From positions 1 through 18,825 of the forward strand of contig JAQXLO010000009.1 of assembly GCA_029012165.1 (NCBI GenBank): a stretch of DNA of 18,825 bases, written 5' to 3'. The stretch's first letter is position 1. Each line of letters begins with the position of its first letter. A program made the translations under genes and the position numbers. This DNA is from Oscillospiraceae bacterium. GTDB lineage: Bacteria > Bacillota > Clostridia > Oscillospirales > Acutalibacteraceae. This document shows positions 7,505 through 14,857 of the stretch, piece after piece. Below the pieces are notes generated by a model. The model was not told the DNA's origin. It made no database searches and worked only from the letters and a program-made list of their open reading frames with translations.

Positions 7505-8011
7505 ATGAAGGGTACAAAACGACTGACCGTGAATGCGCTTTTGACGGCAACGGCACTGCTGTTGTTCCTTGTGGAGATGCAGATTCCGCCCCTGACCACC
7601 ATCCCCGGCATCAAGATCGGGCTTGCCAATGTGGTGACCCTGTTCTCCCTCGCCTACTGCGGCAAAAAGGATGCGGCGTGGATTCTCTTTGCCCGCATTC
7701 TTTTAGGCAGCATTTTTTCCGGGAGCGTCTCCGCCTTTTTATACAGCATCTGCGGCGGCGTTTTGTGCTACGCCGTGATGTGCGTTGCTCTGCGTTTTCT
7801 CAAAAAACCGCTGTGGCCTGTCAGCGTGTTCGGCGCCGTTGCCCACAACGTCGGGCAGCTTGCGGCGGCGAGCGTACTGATGCAAACCGTTTCGGTTTTT
7901 TTGTATCTCCCCTATCTCCTGCTCGCCGCCATTCTGAGCGGCACATTTACGGGAATCTGCGCTTCGCTGATTTTGAAGCGACTTCATAAAGGAAAGGATT
8001 GCGCTGTGTGA
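7505..8011 (+). CDS. Gx transporter family membrane protein (EetB / HepS1-like)
   Basis: This 168-residue integral membrane protein has about five hydrophobic segments. Its opening LLTATALLLFLVEMQIPPLTTIPGIKIGLANVVTLFSL is typical of Gx-transporter family proteins, which databases also call heptaprenyl diphosphate synthase component I. The family resembles ECF-transporter substrate-binding subunits; the substrate is not known to me. It lacks soluble prenyl synthase motifs, so the enzyme name should not be trusted. ATG 7505 is preceded by AAAGGTGGG and falls one base after the upstream stop. The stop overlaps the next GTG start (GTGA at 8008-8011). The placement after apbE and the NusG-II gene matches electron-transfer/flavinylation clusters. 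Confidence 0.82.
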   Translation: MKGTKRLTVNALLTATALLLFLVEMQIPPLTTIPGIKIGLANVVTLFSLAYCGKKDAAWILFARILLGSIFSGSVSAFLYSICGGVLCYAVMCVALRFLKKPLWPVSVFGAVAHNVGQLAAASVLMQTVSVFLYLPYLLLAAILSGTFTGICASLILKRLHKGKDCAV

Positions 8012-9720
8012 AAAATGCTGTACGAACTATCGTTTCGCTTTTGCTAATTTTTGCGCTGTGTGCCATCGTTCTCGACCCGTCCGCCGTGCGCAACGCCATA
8101 GACAGTGCGGAAACGACACGGCAAACGAGAGCCAATTTGCTGTGGAAAACAGAGGCCAAACAGAACGGTGAAGCACTGCAAATTTTTGAGGACACGCTGT
8201 ACTATGCGCAGTCGCAAGAGCAGGACATCGTTTTTTGGGCGGACAATATCGGCTATGTGCGCAATGAAATCCTCGTCACATTTGAGGACGGCACGTCCGT
8301 GGCGGAAAAGCAAAAAGTATTTGACGCACTCGATGCTTCGGTCATCGGCTGTGCCGACGTCGTCAACCAGTATCAGCTGCGCATTGCGCCGCAGAACTTT
8401 GCAAACCTGCAAAATTTATGTGCGGCGGTTCAGCGTGAAAAGCACGTCGTGTTTGCCAACTGCAACATGGTTTTGCCGTACACGGAGGATTACGTTTACG
8501 ATGACCCTTGGACGAACCCGGCCACCGGCACGCCGGAGATCGTCGGTTGGGAGGACGAGGATCTGTACGACGGGAACTGGTGGCTCACGGCAACGCAAAC
8601 GCCGGCGGCATGGGACTACCGGGCGTATTGCAAACCGATTCAGGTCGGCATCATCGACAGCGGATTTGAAACCGACCACGAGGAATTGCAGGGCAAGATC
8701 ACATTCCCTGCAAAAAAGTATGAGAATTCAAATCAACCTGCCTCGCACGGCACGCACGTTGCGGGGATCATCTCCGCCGTTGGCGGCAATCAAAAGGGCA
8801 TCGCCGGAATTTGTCAGAATGCAGATCTGCTTTGCGTGGACTGGAGGCCGGAGGACGGACAGTATTGGTCAACGCAAATGCGCATTTACACGGGCATTAT
8901 CGCCCTTGTCAAAGCGGGCGCCAAGGTAATCAACATGTCCTTCGGCAGTTCAAGCGGGTACAAAAAAAGCACGGACTTTTTCTGGCGCATGGGGATGAAT
9001 TTAGACGGCATGGTCTACTCCTATTTGATCGCCTCACTTCTGCGCAAAGGATATGATTTTCTCGTCGTGCAGTCCGCAGGCAACGGGAACAAACTCGGCA
9101 TTCCGTGCGACACATTTCTCAACGGTTCATTCTGCTCCATCACCGAAAAAAATTGCTTCACGGGACTGACGGGCATCTCGAAACAGGAGGTCTTTGACCA
9201 TATTCTCATTGTCGGCAGTACAACGTATGCCCATGAAGACACCGACTTTTATATGTCGTCCTTTTCCAACTACGGCGAAAATGTTTCGATATTCGCACCG
9301 GGAAGCTGGGTGTTCAGTACGGACTTGACGGAATTGGGCGGCTATTCCTACAAATCCGGTACATCCATGGCGGCGCCTGTGGTCACGGCGATCACGGCGA
9401 TGACGTGGTCGGTTAATCCTAATCTCTGCGCCGCAGAAGTCAAAAAGATTGTGTGCGACCCGAATAATACGATTTACAACTGCGTCAATTATTATAATCT
9501 TCCCGATGAAAACCATGCCGGCATTGACATCCCCGACTGTCCAATGATCAACGCAAAGCTTTGCGTTGAAGCGGCGATCCGCACACTGCCCGAATCGGAA
9601 CAGCCGACAACGGAAAAAGGAACGGGAACGACTGTACAGGCGAACGCAGAGCATAAGCCGCAGTTGGGCAAATCGAATCAGCAAATTGTGGAGAAATTCC
9701 GAGGAGAGCTCGGCGAATAA
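8008..9720 (+). CDS. Exported subtilisin-like serine protease (S8 family)
   Basis: This 570-residue S8 peptidase has a hydrophobic export or anchor segment at residues 7-22. An inhibitor-like propeptide region follows (YVRNEILVTFEDGTSVAEKQKVFDAL region, about 83-130), then the catalytic domain. The triad is visible: Asp217 in GIIDSGFETDHEE, His247 in HGTHVAGI and Ser453 in SGTSMAAPVV. Asn359 in QSAGNGNK is the oxyanion residue. A Thr/Glu-rich tail follows the catalytic domain and there is no sorting motif. GTG 8008 overlaps the previous stop and lies 10 bases after GGAAAGG; the in-frame TTG at 7999 is too close to that ribosome site. It closes the parA-to-protease run, though it may be translated independently. 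No clear Rho-independent terminator follows; a repeat copy begins 6 bases downstream. The substrate is unknown. Confidence 0.93.
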   Translation: MKNAVRTIVSLLLIFALCAIVLDPSAVRNAIDSAETTRQTRANLLWKTEAKQNGEALQIFEDTLYYAQSQEQDIVFWADNIGYVRNEILVTFEDGTSVAEKQKVFDALDASVIGCADVVNQYQLRIAPQNFANLQNLCAAVQREKHVVFANCNMVLPYTEDYVYDDPWTNPATGTPEIVGWEDEDLYDGNWWLTATQTPAAWDYRAYCKPIQVGIIDSGFETDHEELQGKITFPAKKYENSNQPASHGTHVAGIISAVGGNQKGIAGICQNADLLCVDWRPEDGQYWSTQMRIYTGIIALVKAGAKVINMSFGSSSGYKKSTDFFWRMGMNLDGMVYSYLIASLLRKGYDFLVVQSAGNGNKLGIPCDTFLNGSFCSITEKNCFTGLTGISKQEVFDHILIVGSTTYAHEDTDFYMSSFSNYGENVSIFAPGSWVFSTDLTELGGYSYKSGTSMAAPVVTAITAMTWSVNPNLCAAEVKKIVCDPNNTIYNCVNYYNLPDENHAGIDIPDCPMINAKLCVEAAIRTLPESEQPTTEKGTGTTVQANAEHKPQLGKSNQQIVEKFRGELGE

Positions 9721-9725
9721 AAAAA

Positions 9726-9801
9726 GGTTCATCACGGATTTTTGTGGGATCTAAAGTTTTGCTCAAGCCTTTGGGATCCGACCGCAGTCGGCGAAATTTT
9801 G
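9726..9801 (+). repeat. Dispersed three-hairpin repeat, copy 2 (internally deleted)
   Basis: This copy starts GGTTCATCACGG and ends GGCGAAATTTT like the other two copies. It jumps from CAAGCCTTT straight to GGGATCCGACCGCAGTCGG, lacking about 36 bases that hold the right half of hairpin 1 and most of hairpin 2. The GCCTTT at both edges of the missing part suggests a deletion between short direct repeats. The last hairpin (CCGAC/GTCGG) survives. Confidence 0.85.
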
Positions 9802-9988
9802 GGCATCACCGCATAAATTGCGGCACACGCCTTGCTTGAATCTTATTCCGTCAGCTTACACATAAATCCCTTGACTTGTGTTAGCAAGTCATCGGTCTTT
9901 CTGTGCAACCCGACAAAAAATCTTACTTCGCCATCCGCACACCCCAATTTTGCGGTATTGCCCTGACAACAGAAAAGCGCAGGAGGGG
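9802..9988. other. Non-coding spacer with small hairpins
   Basis: No gene is recognisable in this stretch between the repeat and the large inverted repeat. It contains two small inverted repeats: CCGCA/TGCGG near 9809-9823, and GACTTG/CAAGTC near 9872-9889. Near 9970 begins the string AGAAAAGCGCAGGAGG. A nearly identical string (AGAAAAAAGCGCAGGAGG) follows repeat copy 3 at the right end of the window. Open frames here are short and have no family signal. Confidence 0.5.
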
Positions 9989-10044
9989 AGCCAAAACAGT
10001 CCGGCGGACTGTTTTGGCTTGGGAAACCCTCGCCGGGGTTCCCC
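9971..10044. repeat. Large paired hairpins (second repeat element)
   Basis: AGCCAAAACAGTCCG (9989-10003) and CGGACTGTTTTGGCT (10005-10019) form a perfect 15-base inverted repeat with almost no loop. GGGAAACCC (10021-10029) then pairs, with one mismatch, to GGGGTTCCC around 10035-10043. There is no T-run after the stems on the + strand. The structure, and reuse of its flank at 18807-18823, suggest a mobile or REP-like repeat rather than a terminator. Confidence 0.65.
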
Positions 10045-10109
10045 GATGCGAAGCACAGAACCCACAATTTTTTGTAAGGAGCGTTTTTATTTGCTTTACT
10101 TTTGCCAGA

Positions 10110-10296
10110 ATCGGCGGAGCATTCGCTCTTTTCCCTGTCCGACAGCTTTTGAAAGTCCACGGGCGGGACCTCAATATGGATATCCAGCCGGTCAAGCACG
10201 GGACCCGACACCTTGGCGAGGTACCGTGCCGCCGCACCTGTGGGACAGGTGCATTCCCGTGTGGGGTGCCCGAAAAAGCCGCAGGGGCATGGATTC
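10110..10296 (-). pseudogene. ComM/YifB-type Mg-chelatase-like ATPase, internal fragment
   Basis: Minus-strand translation reads NPCPCGFFGHPTRECTCPTGA at its start. ARYLAKVSGPVLDRLDIHIEVPPVDFQKL follows, and the recognisable part ends near SDREKSECSAD. This is the cysteine-rich and arginine-finger region of the ComM/YifB family, whose full proteins are around 500 residues. Only about 62 codons are left. The upstream AAA+ core is absent, and downstream the sequence changes into the hairpin repeat at the point where relatives continue with a helix beginning SAEIRKR. No start codon or ribosome site belongs to it. It is a relic truncated on both sides, marking insertion and deletion in this patch. 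Confidence 0.8.
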
Positions 10297-10381
10297 CTCA
10301 GAAAGCTTGTCACGGTCGTTGACTTGGTATTCTTCAGATGAAATCCCGTTATCTGGATCTTTAAGTATTTTGCATTGGGCT

Positions 10382-10402
10382 ACAATCCGTTAGACAGATT
10401 GT
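10382..10402. promoter_or_regulatory. Small inverted repeat upstream of the PHP gene
   Basis: ACAATC (10382-10387) and GATTGT (10397-10402) form a 6-base inverted repeat 32 bases before the PHP-gene ATG. It overlaps a -10-like TACAAT at 10381-10386 that has only a poor -35. It could be a promoter with an operator, but the evidence is slight. Confidence 0.25.
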
Positions 10403-10434
10403 GTAATCCATTTTAATTATTCGGAGGTTAAGAA

Positions 10435-11811
10435 ATGAACAAATTCAAAAAAATTGTCAGCATATTTATGAGTGCCGTAATGATTTCTTCGGTAGGAGTT
10501 ATGGGTGCAAGTGCAAACAGCACATCAGACTACACGATCAAATCACCCTATGCCGACGTTGTCTGGAGCGGCGAAAACGCTTGGGGTGCTTACAGGGGCA
10601 ATCTCCACTCCCATACGACATACAGCGATTCCGATATCGACCTTGCCTCTATGGTTAAGGAATACTATAACCTCGGTTATGACTTCCTTGCAAACACCGA
10701 CCATGCCGTAACAGGTGTTGAGTGGAATAAAGAGCCTGACATCCAGCTTCTTTATTCTTATCAGGAGCTTCTCGGCAATAAGGTAGCTCTCCTTACCGAG
10801 GAGGAAAACGAAGCTATCACGACAGGCACATACAACAACAGAGGCAGAAAAATGGTCAACGTGATGGGCGGAAACGAGCTTAACAACCTTTCCCTTAGCA
10901 AGAACCATGTCAACGGTTTTTTCCTTCCCTCTGATGTCGGCAACGGCTTCGGCGGTCTTGAAAATGAAGCCGGATACGAGAAAGCAATCCAGTTCGTGCA
11001 GGACAACGGCGGTCTTTCTCATATCAACCACCCCGGCGACTGGCTTGAAACAAACTCAAATCCCGAGGCTGTAAACGATCCCGACAACATTGAGTTCTTC
11101 GGCAATCTTCTCCTGAAATATGATACCTGCCTCGGAATTGAGGTTCTTAACGAAAGAAACGGTACAACGGGATACGACCGAATCCTCTGGGATAATCTTC
11201 TTATGTACTGCTTGCCCTACGGCAAAAACGTTATCGGCTTCAGCAATACCGACGCACATTCTCTGATGAACTGCGACAGTTCTTTCAGCGTATTTATGAT
11301 GAAAGAAAACACCGTTGACAATATCAAAGAAACAATGCAGAACGGTGCTTTCTTTGCGATTACAAGAGCACTCAGAGGAAACAACTTTGAAATCGGTCCT
11401 GCGGAGGAGTTTGATACAAGAGGATCCGGAATACCGTATCCGATGTTCACCGAGCTTTCGGTAGACGGTCATGCAATCACTGCCAGTGCGACTGACGCTC
11501 AGGAAATTCAGTTCATTGCAAACGGCAAGGTTATCGCAAAGCAGGCTATCGGAAACAATGCGGTAACTGTTAACCTTGATGATGTCGATGGCGTCGAGGA
11601 CTTTGAGTATGTCAGAGTTGAGCTGAAGGGCGAGGGCGGAATGTGCCTTTCGCAGGCTCTTATTATCGACGACGGAAGCGAGCCGCTTGAGTTCTCCGAG
11701 AGCAAGGGACTTTGTGCAATGCTTCATAATCTGTTGATCAAGATTAAGGGCACAAAGCTCTGGACGATCTTCCAGGAAATCGTTATTGCAGTAAAGAATA
11801 AGATTAAATAA
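10435..11811 (+). CDS. Secreted PHP-domain metal-dependent phosphoesterase-like protein
   Basis: The 458-residue protein has a signal peptide (basic start, hydrophobic core 7-23, probable cleavage after Ala27 in ASA). A PHP-type metal site follows: GNLHSHTTYSDSD with His58, His60 and Asp65; NTDH with Asp89 and His90; then GNEL, SHINHPGDW and NTDAHS further on. This is the usual order of PHP metal ligands. After about residue 330 comes a beta-rich region (ELSVDGHAITASATDAQEI and onwards), then a basic amphipathic tail ending IVIAVKNKIK. PHP domains hydrolyse phosphoesters; the substrate of exported forms is not known to me. CGGAGG lies 7 bases before the ATG. All nine arginines use AGA (7), AGG (1) or CGA (1), unlike the CGC/CGT-rich flanking genes, which points to a different origin. 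It stands alone between repeats and a convergent operon. Confidence 0.85.
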   Translation: MNKFKKIVSIFMSAVMISSVGVMGASANSTSDYTIKSPYADVVWSGENAWGAYRGNLHSHTTYSDSDIDLASMVKEYYNLGYDFLANTDHAVTGVEWNKEPDIQLLYSYQELLGNKVALLTEEENEAITTGTYNNRGRKMVNVMGGNELNNLSLSKNHVNGFFLPSDVGNGFGGLENEAGYEKAIQFVQDNGGLSHINHPGDWLETNSNPEAVNDPDNIEFFGNLLLKYDTCLGIEVLNERNGTTGYDRILWDNLLMYCLPYGKNVIGFSNTDAHSLMNCDSSFSVFMMKENTVDNIKETMQNGAFFAITRALRGNNFEIGPAEEFDTRGSGIPYPMFTELSVDGHAITASATDAQEIQFIANGKVIAKQAIGNNAVTVNLDDVDGVEDFEYVRVELKGEGGMCLSQALIIDDGSEPLEFSESKGLCAMLHNLLIKIKGTKLWTIFQEIVIAVKNKIK

Positions 11812-11947
11812 TCAACTGAGATATAATGGACTGAGTACGCTTTTCCAAAAACAGAATTGTTTTGTCTTTTTCGGGACTGCTTGCTAAATGTGTCCCTTTA
11901 AATCCTTGACTTTCAAATTCAACTTGGATATCATCAAAAATGAGCAT
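11804..11947 (-). CDS. Possible 47-residue protein of unknown function
   Basis: Read on the minus strand, AAGGAG stands 8 bases before an ATG that opens a 47-codon frame. It starts MLIFDDIQVEFESQGFKG and ends SIISQLII. I recognise no family. The start codon lies in the 3' arm of a perfect 9-base inverted repeat (11942-11950 with 11996-12004), so the start could be masked in the RNA. The stop overlaps the last 8 bases of the convergent PHP gene. A longer in-frame version from 12034 would include the hairpin and lacks its own ribosome site. It may equally be a truncated relic, and no promoter is certain. Confidence 0.35.
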   Translation of the reverse strand: MLIFDDIQVEFESQGFKGTHLASSPEKDKTILFLEKRTQSIISQLII

Positions 11948-12010
11948 AGGGCTTACTCCTTCTTTGTTGTTTGGGCAACTACAATTTTGGAGCATCCTAT
12001 GCTCTTTTTC
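11942..12010 (+). terminator. Long hairpin downstream of the PHP gene
   Basis: GAGCATAGG (11942-11950) pairs with CCTATGCTC (11996-12004), directly followed by TTTTT. Inside, ACTCC can pair with GGAG, and TTGTTGTT with AACTACAA around TGGGC, giving a nested rod. As plus-strand RNA this could terminate the PHP transcript. On the minus strand the same structure covers the start of the 47-codon ORF. Confidence 0.5.
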
Positions 12011-12052
12011 AATATTTTTTTTTATCCTTCCCAAAAAAATCCGTGAAGAGGG

Positions 12053-12087
12053 TAAAAAAAAACAGCGCTGCTCTCAGTCCGCAGCGC
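12053..12087 (-). terminator. Terminator of the dnaN-yaaA-recF-remB operon
   Basis: On the minus strand GCGCTGC (12087-12081) pairs with GCAGCGC (12071-12065), followed by G and eight or nine Ts. The stem overlaps the last codons and stop of remB. This strong Rho-independent terminator shows that the operon ends at remB. Confidence 0.88.
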
Positions 12088-12346
12088 CGATTTTTTTCTG
12101 TTTGATTCTTCGTGTCAATGTGGCAGGTGTAACGGGAGAAATGTACACTTTGTTTTCTCCCCTTTTTTCTGCGCAGACCACAAACGATTTTGGGATGTCA
12201 AATCCCACCGTCACCGTCTCCCCGTTTTTTTCCGATTTGTTTAATGTTTCTCTGGTGATCTTGGAAACGGTGGTGTTGTCCAAATCAAAAATGCCAATGA
12301 TGTCCCGACAGCGCACCACGCTGTCCACGCCCAAATGCAAATACAT
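12074..12346 (-). CDS. remB: DUF370-family regulator RemB (YaaB)-like
   Basis: The 90-residue protein begins MYLHLGVDSVVRCRDIIGIFDLDNTT and continues with KITRETLNKSEKNG. It matches the DUF370 / extracellular-matrix regulatory RemB (YaaB) family. That family sits after recF in Bacillus and many Clostridia. The related RemA binds DNA, but the role of this one is unproven. The start lies 2 bases after the recF stop, so it is the last gene of the dnaN operon, and the terminator overlaps its 3' end. Its tail (RIKQKKIGAAD) is short and basic. gyrB, which follows in Bacillus, is not present. Confidence 0.85.
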   Translation of the reverse strand: MYLHLGVDSVVRCRDIIGIFDLDNTTVSKITRETLNKSEKNGETVTVGFDIPKSFVVCAEKRGENKVYISPVTPATLTRRIKQKKIGAAD

Positions 12347-12348
12347 TC

Positions 12349-13443
12349 TTATGCCTCCGTCAGCCTGCCGTTTTCCACGTGAAAAGTTTTGCTTTCCTGC
12401 AATTTAGAAAAGTGGGACAGGTCACAGCAGGTCAGAAAAACCTGCCAGTTTTTCAAGTATTCCAAAAGATAGGTTTGCCGTTTCGTGTCCAGTTCGCTCA
12501 TCACATCGTCCAAAAGAATCACCGGGTACTCGCCGGAAAACTCCCGGATGATATATGCTTCCGCCAGCTTCATCGCCAGCGCACAACTTCTCTGCTGTCC
12601 CTGCGAGCCATAAAACCGGGCGGACAAATCGCCCACTTTGATCTCCAGATCGTCCTTGTGCGGACCGACGCCCGTCATCTGGCGGCGGATGTCCGTTTCC
12701 CTGTTTTTTTGCAGGGCGAGGAAAATATTTTCTGTCAGGGCGTATTCGTCCGTGGCGAAGCTTTTGCTGCTCTGTTTGTATTCGATTTGCAGTGTTTCTC
12801 TCCCGCCGGAAATCTCCTTGTAGATCTCCGAGCCGATGCGCACCAAATCATCTGTGTAGCTGAGCCTGTACTGTGTAATACGTGCACCCACCCGTGCCAA
12901 TTCCTCGTCCCATGCATCGAGATAATTTTCCGGCACACCCATGGGAATTTGTTTGAGCAGTGCATTGCGGTTGGCGAGAATTTTGGAATATTTCAGCAGG
13001 TGCACCGCATAGGCGGGTTTGATCATGCTGATGGCGATATCCAAAAATTTTCTGCGTTCAGCGGGTGCATCCTGAATGATGGAAAGGGATGCTGGAGAAA
13101 AAACGACAGACTGAAACTCACCTAAAAATTTTCTCGGCGATTCCAAGGGAACACCGTTGAGCAGGAAGTCCCGTTTCTGTCCGATTTTCAGCATGGCGTC
13201 ATTTTCCATTTTTTGCGCAACAAAAGAAAGGGAAACCTTCGCTTCCCTTTTTCCTTTTTCGATCAGCTCTGCGTGCTTGTGCGTGCGGAAGCTGTGGCAC
13301 CCGGTAAACAGCCAAATGCCCTCGATGATATTCGTTTTTCCCTGACCGTTTTCGCCGAAAATCACGTTGATGCCGCTGTCCGGCTGAAAGGCGACTGCGT
13401 CCAGATTGCGAAAATGCGCTGCGCTGAAATCGGTAATCTTCAT
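12349..13443 (-). CDS. recF: DNA replication and repair protein RecF
   Basis: RecF is an SMC-like ATPase that works with RecO and RecR to load RecA at single-strand gaps. The 364 residues are normal length. The Walker A GENGQGKTN lies at 30-38 after the typical opening FRNLDAVAFQPDSGINVIFG. The signature and Walker B region (SQGQQRSCALAMKLAEA, then VILLDDVMSELD) comes near 270-320. The ATG at 13443 follows the yaaA stop by one base and lies in the conserved yaaA-recF-remB order. RecR is encoded 1.6 kb upstream in the same direction. A degenerate CACGTG palindrome (12371-12386) near the 3' end resembles parS weakly. Confidence 0.97.
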   Translation of the reverse strand: MKITDFSAAHFRNLDAVAFQPDSGINVIFGENGQGKTNIIEGIWLFTGCHSFRTHKHAELIEKGKREAKVSLSFVAQKMENDAMLKIGQKRDFLLNGVPLESPRKFLGEFQSVVFSPASLSIIQDAPAERRKFLDIAISMIKPAYAVHLLKYSKILANRNALLKQIPMGVPENYLDAWDEELARVGARITQYRLSYTDDLVRIGSEIYKEISGGRETLQIEYKQSSKSFATDEYALTENIFLALQKNRETDIRRQMTGVGPHKDDLEIKVGDLSARFYGSQGQQRSCALAMKLAEAYIIREFSGEYPVILLDDVMSELDTKRQTYLLEYLKNWQVFLTCCDLSHFSKLQESKTFHVENGRLTEA

Positions 13444-13444
13444 G

Positions 13445-13684
13445 TTATCCTACTTCGTACAGAACGTTTTGAAACTCTGCCACGTCACCGGGGTGCAGTT
13501 TTTTGCCCCGCTGGGTACAGACTTCGCCGTTGACCCGCACTTCCCCCTCCTGAATGACGAGCTTTGCATGACCGCCGGTTTGCACGGCGTCGTTGAGCTT
13601 CAAAAAAGCGTCCAGCCGGATAAACGGTGTATCAATGTGTTTTTGGATGCGCTTTTTTTCCGCTACACGAACTTTAATTTTCAT
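13445..13684 (-). CDS. yaaA: S4-domain RNA-binding protein YaaA
   Basis: This 79-residue protein consists of one S4 RNA-binding domain: TPFIRLDAFLKLNDAVQTGGHAK, then VIQEGEVRVNGEV, then RGKKLHPGDV. It matches YaaA, which lies between dnaN and recF in Bacillota and is linked to ribosome assembly. The first residues (MKIKVRVAEKKRIQKHIDTP) form the usual amino-terminal strand. AAGGAT precedes the start. It is 18 bases downstream of the dnaN stop and one base from recF, so it belongs to the operon. Confidence 0.92.
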   Translation of the reverse strand: MKIKVRVAEKKRIQKHIDTPFIRLDAFLKLNDAVQTGGHAKLVIQEGEVRVNGEVCTQRGKKLHPGDVAEFQNVLYEVG

Positions 13685-13702
13685 AGTCTATCCTTCTTTA
13701 TA

Positions 13703-14812
13703 TTAGTCGGCTTTCAAGCGAACGGGTAAAATCAAGAATAAAAATCTGTCTCCCTCGGGCGGGACAATGACGATGGGCGCCACGGAACCGTTGAGCTGTA
13801 AGTACACTTCGTCCGTGTCACACACACGCAGTGCCTCCAAAAGGAAACGGTTGTTGAAGCCGATCTCCACACCGGCGCCGGTAATCTCCGCCGGAATTTT
13901 ATCGTTGGCGGTACCCAGTGCCGTGGTGCTGGAAATGCGGATGAGATTATCGTCAAAGGAACAGCGCAGGGGACTTTTGATTTTGTCGGTGATGATCAGA
14001 GATGTACGCTCGATACTCTCGATCAGCTTTCGGGTGTTGACCTTGACGGTGGTGGAAACGAGATTTGGGATGGCGGAACGGTAGTTTAAAAATTCACCGT
14101 CCAGCAAACGGGAAACCACGGTGTACTGTCCGATCTCATACACGATGTGCCGCTTGCCCACGCACATGGAAACGGTATCGTTTTCCTCGCCGGAAAACAG
14201 CTTCACCACTTCGGACAGGGACTTGGCGGGAACAATGAAGGTCGCATCCTCGCCGGTGTAGTCGATGACCTCCTTGCGCACGGCCAGACGGAAGCCGTCC
14301 ACGGCAATGAGCTTGATTTCATTTTGCGTGATCTCAAACTTGATACCCGTATGCACGACTTTGTTTTCATTGACGGCAACGGAAAAAATGGTCTGGCGAA
14401 TCATTTCCTTGAGAATATCCTGCTGCAGGACGATCGGGAACACGCCGGACACAGAGGGCAGCTCCGGGTATTCGTCGGGGGCAATGCCGATGAGAGAATA
14501 CTCCATCTCGCCGCTGCGGATGACGGCAACCTGACGCTCGTCGGATTCGATGCATACGCTGTCATCGGGCAGCTTGCGCAGAATTTCGCAAAGCACCTTG
14601 GCATTGATGACGATGCCGCCGTTTTCCTCGACCTTGGCGGGAACGCTGGTGGTGATTCCCATTTCCAGATCGTAGCCGGTGAGCACCAGTTCCGAACCCA
14701 GCGCCTTGATAAAAATACCTTCGATGGCAGGAATGGAAGTCTTTGTAGAAACAGCACGCTGTACGCTTTGGCAAGCGTCGGCTAAGATACTTGTATTGCA
14801 GATGAATTTCAT
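13703..14812 (-). CDS. dnaN: DNA polymerase III beta sliding clamp DnaN
   Basis: The beta clamp encircles DNA and tethers polymerase III and repair proteins. The 369 residues contain the three repeated clamp folds. Recognisable parts are TSIPAIEGIFIKALGSELVLTGYDLEMGI early, FSVAVNENKVVHTGIKFEI and IAVDGFRLAVRKE in the middle, and a carboxy-terminal LNGSVAPIVIVPPEGDRFLFLILPVRL with the family-typical peptide-binding end. ATG 14812 was chosen because GGAGG lies 7 bases upstream and homologues begin MKF; the longer frame from 14854 would add 14 residues without a ribosome site. dnaA, normally the next gene upstream, is replaced by recR beyond a 244-base AT-rich region. A -10-like TATAAT at 14869-14864 (minus) is the only promoter hint. 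Confidence 0.97.
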   Translation of the reverse strand: MKFICNTSILADACQSVQRAVSTKTSIPAIEGIFIKALGSELVLTGYDLEMGITTSVPAKVEENGGIVINAKVLCEILRKLPDDSVCIESDERQVAVIRSGEMEYSLIGIAPDEYPELPSVSGVFPIVLQQDILKEMIRQTIFSVAVNENKVVHTGIKFEITQNEIKLIAVDGFRLAVRKEVIDYTGEDATFIVPAKSLSEVVKLFSGEENDTVSMCVGKRHIVYEIGQYTVVSRLLDGEFLNYRSAIPNLVSTTVKVNTRKLIESIERTSLIITDKIKSPLRCSFDDNLIRISSTTALGTANDKIPAEITGAGVEIGFNNRFLLEALRVCDTDEVYLQLNGSVAPIVIVPPEGDRFLFLILPVRLKAD

Positions 14813-14857
14813 AAAGAGTCCTCCATTTTCAAAATTTGTGCGCTGCAAACACAAACA

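Noticed and set aside
9843..10313. A complete 156-residue minus-strand protein.
   Set aside because: Only about residues 7-68 match ComM/YifB. The rest is read through hairpin repeats, and the first codon has no start signal, so it is listed as a gene fragment.
12371..12386. TTTTCCACGTGAAAAG near the recF 3' end as a third parS.
   Set aside because: It keeps the central CACGTG and most of each arm but misses three of 16 consensus positions, including outer bases that matter for ParB. It is at most a weak site.
11940..12407. A 155-codon plus-strand open frame.
   Set aside because: It runs through a terminator hairpin and opposite remB and the end of recF. Nothing in it resembles a protein family.
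14147..14785. A 212-codon plus-strand open frame.
   Set aside because: It is antisense to dnaN and has no recognisable domains, a typical shadow of a GC-rich third codon position.
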